Shown here in pieces: positions 58,821-64,000 of a stretch of DNA of 64,000 bases; position 1 is the first letter of the stretch, and each line of letters begins with the position of its first letter. The stretch lies in NCBI GenBank assembly GCA_019639195.1, contig JAHBSI010000001.1, positions 744,001-808,000 of the forward strand, in the 5' to 3' direction. The notes beneath the pieces were generated by a model. That model was not told the origin of the DNA. It ran no database searches and saw nothing but the letters and a program-made list of their open reading frames with translations. The translations under genes were made by a program, and so were the position numbers. The DNA is from Acidobacteriota bacterium (GTDB taxonomy: Bacteria; Acidobacteriota; Blastocatellia; Pyrinomonadales; Pyrinomonadaceae).

Positions 58821-59330
58821 ATGCCGACTAAAAAGAAGAAAGAATTACCGGTAGTTTCGATAATCATGGGCAGCAAGAGCGACTGGCCGACGATGGAGGC
58901 GGCTTCTCAGACGCTCGACGAGTTTGGTGTCGCTCATGAGACAAAGATCGTCTCTGCGCACCGGACGCCCGATCTGCTTTTCGAATTTGCCAAATCAGCT
59001 GAGTCCCGAGGTATTGAGGTCATCATTGCCGGTGCGGGCGGAGCGGCTCATCTGCCTGGAATGTGCGCGTCGCAGACGGTATTGCCGGTGCTTGGCGTGC
59101 CGGTCGAATCAAAGGCGTTAAAGGGAATGGATTCGCTTCTGTCGATCGTGCAAATGCCGGCAGGCATTCCGGTCGGCACGCTGGCTATAGGCCAGGCAGG
59201 TGCAAAGAACGCAGCACTCCTTGCCGTTGCGATCCTTGCGAACTCCCGCCCTGTTTTACGCCAAAAACTTCACAAATTTCGCGACAAGCAAACTAAGACG
59301 GTGCTGAGGTCTGGCCTCAGCGGTCAATAG
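58821..59330 (+). CDS. purE: N5-carboxyaminoimidazole ribonucleotide mutase
   Basis: 169 residues, class I PurE. '[21 protein letters not shown]', SAHRTPD and [20 protein letters not shown] are the active-site loops. It works with PurK in de novo purine synthesis. In most genomes purK is adjacent downstream on the same strand; here an opposite-strand gene lies between. Confidence 0.95.
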   Translation: MPTKKKKELPVVSIIMGSKSDWPTMEAASQTLDEFGVAHETKIVSAHRTPDLLFEFAKSAESRGIEVIIAGAGGAAHLPGMCASQTVLPVLGVPVESKALKGMDSLLSIVQMPAGIPVGTLAIGQAGAKNAALLAVAILANSRPVLRQKLHKFRDKQTKTVLRSGLSGQ

Positions 59331-59378
59331 CGATCTAAGGCCGGACGTTGAGTCCAAGTGCGCTTTCGAGACAGAAGC

Positions 59379-60224
59379 TCAGACCGCTGGGACGCGCTGA
59401 ACCATATCAAAACTGTTTATCGGACCGCGGAATGGGCTCGACCCCAGGAACTGTATATGGCCGTCCGGTTGAAAATCGAAGACCTCGAATTCCCAGTTTC
59501 CGATGGGTGAATGTAGGCGCTCATACCCGGTCAAGGTCCCTTCTTCTATCTGGCTTCTGACGGCGGCCCTCACCGTGCAACCCGACGAACTGGCGAGCTC
59601 GAGGCAGAATCTAAGGCCATCATGCTCGAAGGCCGGGCGAAAGAATCCCAGTGGGTCATCCACCAAGGGCTTTTCTCTTGGCGTGAACCTGCCGCCGTAG
59701 TGCGGGAGCCTGGTTCGGCCCATTCCCCATTTAGAAGCACCATATTGCACCTTTCCATCTGCACCGACCTCTGCGGATGGCATAAATCGTGCTTCCCGGT
59801 CATAATCGCGAGTCCGGATGAGTCTGATCGCTCCGTGATAATCCTCACGGTACCCCTCGATGCGGCTGATTGGGGCGGTCAGGAGACTGCCTTCTCCCTC
59901 CTGAGATGCGACAAGGCACGCAAGCACCTCGATGAGCCCGCCAGGCAAGAGGGCAGCCTTTAAAGCGATGCCAAAGCCCCTTACATTGTGATTGGAGACC
60001 GAACGGTCCCCTCCAAGATCGATCGCGCCGGCCAGGCCATGGCAATGGATCTCTAGCCGCCGCTTTTTGCCGAATTTTGCTGTAAGGGCAGCGAGATCGG
60101 ACAACCCTTGATTCAGGCCGTTCGGATGTCCAAGCGTTACCAGAAATTGGCTCTCGGGGCCGTGTATGATCTTCTGGCCGATATTAATCCCGTTGTAGGG
60201 ATCCAATAAGTAGTAAGCGTCCAT
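59379..60224 (-). CDS. Unknown protein with possible His/Cys caspase- or CHAT-like core
   Basis: 281 residues, no signal peptide. The middle reads LEIHCHGLAGAIDLGG (H60, C61, H62) and, about 40 residues later, LPGGLIEVLACLVAS (C103). A His-Gly after a strand and a Cys after the next strand is the layout of caspase-like folds (DUF4347, CHAT), but these are short motifs and I cannot confirm the fold. The C-terminal 100 residues ('VRSQIEEGTLTGYERLHSPI' and following) are unrelated to anything I know. It runs against the flanking purE and purK genes. No insertion repeats could be seen. Confidence 0.5.
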   Translation of the reverse strand: MDAYYLLDPYNGINIGQKIIHGPESQFLVTLGHPNGLNQGLSDLAALTAKFGKKRRLEIHCHGLAGAIDLGGDRSVSNHNVRGFGIALKAALLPGGLIEVLACLVASQEGEGSLLTAPISRIEGYREDYHGAIRLIRTRDYDREARFMPSAEVGADGKVQYGASKWGMGRTRLPHYGGRFTPREKPLVDDPLGFFRPAFEHDGLRFCLELASSSGCTVRAAVRSQIEEGTLTGYERLHSPIGNWEFEVFDFQPDGHIQFLGSSPFRGPINSFDMVQRVPAV

Positions 60225-60356
60225 ACTCGTTTGATCACTCCTATTAAAGCAGCTCTTTACAGTAAATGCGTTGAGCGGGCAAAAAGTCCGCCATTTCGGG
60301 CCGAAAAATTTTTGCGGTTTGCCACCTATGTTAAGCTAAGTTTCTTTTCTCGCATT

Positions 60357-61496
60357 GTGACAAAAGCGATACTTCCAAACTCGACGATCGGAATATTCGG
60401 CAGCGGCCAGCTCGGGCGCATGGCGGCGATCGAGGCGCGCAAGCTTGGCTATCGGGTCCACACGTTCTCGCCGGGCCGCGATACGCCGACCGGACAGGTT
60501 GCGGATGCCGAGACGACAGCGGCTTATGATGACCTTTTCGAAGTACGGACCTTCGCACAGACCGTTGACGTCGTCACCTTTGAGTTTGAGAATGTGCCGT
60601 CCGCAACGATCGAGGCGGCCGCCGAGTTCGTGCCAGTGTATCCGCGCGGCGAGATCCTGCATACGACGCAGAACCGGCTCCGCGAAAAGACGTTCCTTGC
60701 CAAGAACGGCTTTCCACTTGCAGGTTTCCGGCGGGTACGCACTGTCGAAGATCTTTTCAAGGGTGTCGAGGAGCTTGGCCTGCCTGTTGTGCTGAAGACC
60801 GCAGGTTTTGGCTATGACGGCAAAGGCCAGGCGAAGATAACCGCCAATGGCGAGATCGAAGCGGCCTTTGATGCCCTGAACGGCGAGGAAGCGGTGCTTG
60901 AGCAGTTCGTGGCGTTCGAAAAAGAGGTCTCGGTCGTTTGCGTCCGCGGGCAGGCCGGCGAATTCGCACATTACGGCGTTATTGAGAATGACCACGCAAA
61001 CCACATTCTCGATGTTTCGTTCGCACCGGCGGCGGTTGAGGATGCTGTTGCGGAGCACGCTATCGAGATCGCACGAGCGATAGGCGAAGCGTTCGAATAC
61101 GTCGGCACCTATTGCGTCGAATTCTTCCTCGAGGGCAACGGAACGCTGCGTGTGAATGAGATCGCTCCGCGGCCGCACAATTCCGGGCACCTTACGTTCG
61201 ATGCGTGTGTAACGTCTCAGTTCGAACAGCAGATTCGTGCCGTGTGCGGCCTTCCGCTCGGTTCGCCCGAATACTTGCGGCCGGCGGCCATGGCGAATTT
61301 GCTCGGCGACGTTTGGGAGGCAGGCGAACCGAACTGGGCGGCCGCTCTCGAAGATCCGGGTATTAAGCTCCACCTTTACGGAAAGTCGGATCCGCGGCCG
61401 GGGCGAAAGATGGGCCACATTGCGGCGTTGGCGGATACGCCGCAAAGGGCAGTGGAGTTGGTCCGAACAGCCCGCAGAAAACTGCAGCATTCTTAA
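60357..61496 (+). CDS. purK: 5-(carboxyamino)imidazole ribonucleotide synthase
   Basis: 379 residues from GTG 60357 (TKAILPNSTIGIFGSGQLGR). The longer frame from 60231 adds an unconserved stretch that overlaps the divergent gene's promoter area. ATP-grasp features: 'GLPVVLKTAGFGYDGKGQAKI', 'EFVAFEKEVSVV'-type segment (VLEQFVAFEKEVSV) and 'RVNEIAPRPHNSGHLTFDAC'. The enzyme uses ATP and bicarbonate on AIR; PurE then mutates the product. Confidence 0.93.
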   Translation: MTKAILPNSTIGIFGSGQLGRMAAIEARKLGYRVHTFSPGRDTPTGQVADAETTAAYDDLFEVRTFAQTVDVVTFEFENVPSATIEAAAEFVPVYPRGEILHTTQNRLREKTFLAKNGFPLAGFRRVRTVEDLFKGVEELGLPVVLKTAGFGYDGKGQAKITANGEIEAAFDALNGEEAVLEQFVAFEKEVSVVCVRGQAGEFAHYGVIENDHANHILDVSFAPAAVEDAVAEHAIEIARAIGEAFEYVGTYCVEFFLEGNGTLRVNEIAPRPHNSGHLTFDACVTSQFEQQIRAVCGLPLGSPEYLRPAAMANLLGDVWEAGEPNWAAALEDPGIKLHLYGKSDPRPGRKMGHIAALADTPQRAVELVRTARRKLQHS

Positions 61497-61554
61497 GAGA
61501 ATCTCACCTTTGCTTTTGGAGTTTTCCCGCACGAAAAGGCTAGACTGTCCTGTT

Positions 61555-62055
61555 ATGGCCGAAACGCTGATCGTTTCACAAACCGCCGACCGTTCGGCCG
61601 TCTATCGCGAGATCGCGCCACAGATCGCGGCGATAATTGACGGTGAGCGTGATATTACGGCGAATTTGGCGAATATCGCTGCGGCCATCAAGCAGGCATT
61701 CGGCTTCTTTTGGGTCGGTTTTTACGTCGAAAAGGAAGGTGAGCTTGTCGTCGGGCCTTTTCAGGGGCCGATCGCGTGTTCGAGGATCGCATTCGGCAAG
61801 GGCGTTTGCGGCACTGCATTCTCGACCCGCGAGGTGCAGATCGTCCCCGACGTTGACAAATTTCCCCGACACATCGCCTGCGCAAGCGAATCCAGGTCCG
61901 AGATCGTCGTACCGATCTTTTCGCCTTCGGGCGATGTATGGGGCGTTCTGGACGTGGACAGCGACAAGCTGAACGATCTCAATGACGAAGATGCCGCGGG
62001 GCTACAGGCTATCGTAAGAATTTTTGAGAAGAAGCTATCGGAGGAACTTTTTTGA
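61555..62055 (+). CDS. msrC: Free methionine-(R)-sulfoxide reductase (GAF domain)
   Basis: 166 residues from ATG 61555, which follows a TAGACT box (61541-61546) by eight bases. GAF domain with three Cys: C75 (GPIACSRI), C85 (GKGVCGTAF) and C109 (HIACASESRSEIVVP). Their spacing (10 and 24) equals that of C84, C94 and C118 in E. coli fRMsr, the catalytic/resolving set. It reduces free Met-R-sulfoxide. The stop overlaps the TerC TTG start. Confidence 0.92.
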   Translation: MAETLIVSQTADRSAVYREIAPQIAAIIDGERDITANLANIAAAIKQAFGFFWVGFYVEKEGELVVGPFQGPIACSRIAFGKGVCGTAFSTREVQIVPDVDKFPRHIACASESRSEIVVPIFSPSGDVWGVLDVDSDKLNDLNDEDAAGLQAIVRIFEKKLSEELF

Positions 62056-63110
62056 CACCAGTAGAACATCCGTATTGGGTTTGGACGCTCTTTTTTGTCT
62101 TGGTATTTATCGCCCTTTTTGTCGATATCGTTATCGTCAATCGCAAACCGCATGCGCCGACAAAAAAAGAGACCGTCGTTTGGAGCATCATCTGGGTCTC
62201 ACTGGCTCTCGCTTTCAACGCGTTCATCTATTGGCAGGTCGGGAATCACACCGGCGACTGGAAGCTCGCCTTCACACAGGCGAAGCTCTTCCTCACCGGC
62301 TATCTGATCGAACTATCGCTCTCCGTCGATAACCTTTTCGTATTCCTGCTGATATTCACGTTCTTCAAAGTTCCGAAAAAGTTTCAGCATCGGGTGCTCT
62401 TTTGGGGCATCCTGGGCGCGCTAGTGCTCAGAATGGTGATGATCTTCGCGGGAGCCGAGCTCGTCGAGCGCTTTCACTGGATCATCTACTTTTTCGGTGC
62501 GTTCCTCGTCTATACGGGCATCAGTATGTTCAAACAGTCGGAGGATAATTTCGAGCCGCACGAGAGTGCGATCGTAAAATTCGCGACCAAGTACATACGC
62601 ATCTCGAAGCACTACGACGGTGATAAGTTCTTTGTCGTTAAGGATGGAGCTCGTGTCGGAACGCTTCTTCTGCTCGTACTCATAACTGTTGAATTCACAG
62701 ACCTTGTCTTTGCGGTCGATTCGATCCCGGCGATCTTTGGCATCACGACCGACAGATTTCTTGTCTATACATCGAATATTTTTGCGATACTAGGACTGAG
62801 GACGTTCTACTTCCTGCTGGCCGGGCTTGCGGAACGATTCCATCTTCTGAAGTATGGCCTTGCGGTCGTGCTGTCCTTTATCGGCGTAAAGATGCTCTTG
62901 CCACTTTTTGCCGAAGGACTGATAATGTTCTACGGCGGCGAAGGCGCAAACGGCGGGCCGCAATTCCTGAATGACTTTGTTGCAGGCAAGTATGACAGCA
63001 TGGTCGTGGACATCTCGCTCATCGTCGTGATCGCAACGATCGCGATGTCTGTTGTCCTTTCATTGACCTTCCCGCCTCGTCACGACACTAAACCGGCAGA
63101 TGGAGAATAA
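62052..63110 (+). CDS. TerC/Alx-family membrane protein
   Basis: 352 residues, seven to nine membrane spans. Start is TTG 62052, overlapping the msrC stop by four bases; no nearer ATG begins before the first span. Conserved acidic sites within membranes: LFVDIVIVN, ELSLSVDNLFVF and VEFTDLVFAVDSIPAI. The family includes manganese exporters (Alx, MntX-like) and tellurite-associated proteins. No yybP-ykoY leader can exist here because the start lies inside the upstream gene. Confidence 0.9.
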   Translation: MTPVEHPYWVWTLFFVLVFIALFVDIVIVNRKPHAPTKKETVVWSIIWVSLALAFNAFIYWQVGNHTGDWKLAFTQAKLFLTGYLIELSLSVDNLFVFLLIFTFFKVPKKFQHRVLFWGILGALVLRMVMIFAGAELVERFHWIIYFFGAFLVYTGISMFKQSEDNFEPHESAIVKFATKYIRISKHYDGDKFFVVKDGARVGTLLLLVLITVEFTDLVFAVDSIPAIFGITTDRFLVYTSNIFAILGLRTFYFLLAGLAERFHLLKYGLAVVLSFIGVKMLLPLFAEGLIMFYGGEGANGGPQFLNDFVAGKYDSMVVDISLIVVIATIAMSVVLSLTFPPRHDTKPADGE

Positions 63111-64000
63111 TAAGTACCGAAAATTCTACGTCGAATGGTGGAACATTAGGCGGAGCACTATCTACGGTGCCGTGATCCTCATCTTGTTGGCCGCAAGCCT
63201 GGTCTTCGGCGGCTGGTGGGCGTCAAAGAATAATTGGTTCGCAGCGGGCGAAGCCGAGACCTATCCGATAGATTCGGCAAAGATAATCTCGTTCGAAGGT
63301 GAGGTCCGCATCACACGAGCCGCCACACGCGAGACAATACTTGTCACAAAGCAGACGTATGTCGCCGCCGGCGATACCGTGCAGACACAGGCAGACGGGC
63401 GTGCGATCATCCAGATGATCGACGGTTCGGTCTATTCGGTGCGGCCGAACAGCACGGTGGTCGTTCGAGATACGACGTCCCTATTCGGCGGCAAGAACGT
63501 TCGCGTACGCCTGGATGACGGACAACTGAACGTACGTACCGACGAGCAGCCCGATAACGTCAAGAACATCGTCGAGGTTGCAGAGTCCGAGAACCAGCTT
63601 GGCCCTCAAACGGATGCGAGCTTTGACACAGATGGCGAGAATGGTGGTGAGATACGCGTAAGCCGCGGCGGTGTTGAAACGACCCTTGGCGGCGAGAAAT
63701 CAAAGATCGGGCCGGATCAATATGCGGCCGTCAATAATGGTTCGCTCTCTGCCCGCGAGAAGATCCTTGCTCCACCAGTACCGGTCTCGCCCGGCAATTC
63801 CACTCAGCTCATCGATGCCGGCAACGGAGTGAGCGTCGGGTTTAACTGGCAGCCGCCGGATCAGCCGATCCAGAGCTATTACCTTCAGGTCGCAAAATCA
63901 CCATGGTTCTCGCCGGATGCGATCCTAGTTGACCGCACGGGACTTGGTTCGAACGATTTTCGCCTTACGGGCCTTACTCCGGGGACGTATTATTGGCGGG
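63100..64000 (+). CDS. FecR-domain protein, truncated by the window edge
   Basis: The frame from ATG 63100 (MENNKYRKFYVEWWNIRRST) is open to the last base and overlaps the TerC stop. One membrane span (VILILLAASLVFGGWWA, about 26-43) is followed by a FecR-like domain: FEGEVRITRAATRETILVTK, 'YVAAGDTVQTQADGRAIIQMIDGS', 'YSVRPNSTVVVRDTTS'. A fibronectin-III-like part begins near 'VSVGFNWQPPDQPIQSYYL'. FecR proteins transmit signals across the membrane or bind surface structures. The C-terminus is outside the window. Confidence 0.8.
   Translation, partial: MENNKYRKFYVEWWNIRRSTIYGAVILILLAASLVFGGWWASKNNWFAAGEAETYPIDSAKIISFEGEVRITRAATRETILVTKQTYVAAGDTVQTQADGRAIIQMIDGSVYSVRPNSTVVVRDTTSLFGGKNVRVRLDDGQLNVRTDEQPDNVKNIVEVAESENQLGPQTDASFDTDGENGGEIRVSRGGVETTLGGEKSKIGPDQYAAVNNGSLSAREKILAPPVPVSPGNSTQLIDAGNGVSVGFNWQPPDQPIQSYYLQVAKSPWFSPDAILVDRTGLGSNDFRLTGLTPGTYYWR

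Noticed and set aside
59316..59394. CAGCGGTC/GACCGCTG inverted repeat as an insertion end at the purE-purK gap
   Set aside because: Only eight bases, present on one side of the gene only, and no target duplication was found. Not enough to claim an insertion.
60336..61532. 398-residue minus-strand open frame over purK
   Set aside because: A shadow of purK. The translation is Arg/Cys-rich with no recognisable motifs.
62000..62060. Manganese riboswitch before the TerC gene
   Set aside because: The start codon lies inside msrC with a 4-base overlap, so there is no leader in which a riboswitch could fold.

Overview
The window is a compact stretch of bacterial chromosome of moderate to high GC. 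It carries about 55 protein genes and no rRNA, tRNA or CRISPR array that I could recognise. Several features point to Acidobacteriota, probably the Blastocatellia. These are two very large Oar-like TonB-dependent receptors with an N-terminal carboxypeptidase-type regulatory domain, an ECF sigma factor of the type that partners Ser/Thr kinases next to a kinase-TPR receptor, VCBS/FG-GAP and FecR proteins, and an HspR-type dnaK operon. The assignment is inference from gene content.

Layout. 1-2.5 kb: the end of a membrane protein, a decayed acetyltransferase remnant on the minus strand, a CbbQ/NorQ-type ATPase, and a small-protein plus nucleotidyltransferase module. That module lies between two perfect 26-bp copies of the ATPase gene's 3' end, and its nucleotidyltransferase is frameshifted. 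2.5-8.6 kb: a Tat-exported amine oxidase, a secreted protein and the first Oar-like receptor. 8.6-14.7 kb: an M1-type peptidase that has lost all its zinc ligands, a PHP-like phosphoesterase, a Dabb protein, a cytoplasmic subtilase with a CxxC pair, and a zinc-ribbon membrane protein. 14.7-17.5 kb: a ParE/RelE-type toxin-antitoxin pair and a UvrD-like helicase. 17.6-20.2 kb: a Cys/His-rich secreted peptide and a cupredoxin fused to an outer-membrane barrel, probably for copper handling. 20.2-27.8 kb: ybaB-recR, a phosphoribosyltransferase, a NUDIX hydrolase, a thermolysin-family protease, tyrS, a phosphoesterase and pgsA.

27.8-33.4 kb: kinase, sigma factor and a divergent VCBS-repeat protein. 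33.5-37.3 kb: dnaK-dnaJ-hspR with a sigma70-like promoter overlapped by a HAIR-type inverted repeat, and a nested palindromic element filling the dnaJ-hspR gap. 37.4-40.9 kb: the second Oar-like receptor. 41-45.7 kb: a DUF4388 protein and SMC, which has an unusual acidic insertion and a 10-bp inverted repeat just before its start. 46.6-51.7 kb: a minus-strand cluster of lipoprotein, DUF1015, pdxH, GNAT, a HExxH membrane protein, SDR and MBL-fold hydrolase. 51.7-57.8 kb: pterin dehydratase, monomeric isocitrate dehydrogenase, secreted proteins and a 5'-nucleotidase. 57.8-58.8 kb: an Xre-RES toxin-antitoxin pair. 58.8-61.5 kb: purE and purK, split by an opposite-strand gene with a possible His/Cys (caspase/CHAT-like) signature. 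61.5-64 kb: free-methionine-sulfoxide reductase, TerC and the start of a FecR-domain protein.

Most of the window is housekeeping and envelope functions. The points most worth a second look are the repeat-bounded broken nucleotidyltransferase module, the gene between purE and purK, the ligand-less M1 peptidase, the heat-shock operator and palindromic element, the SMC insertion and upstream palindrome, and the cupredoxin-barrel fusion.
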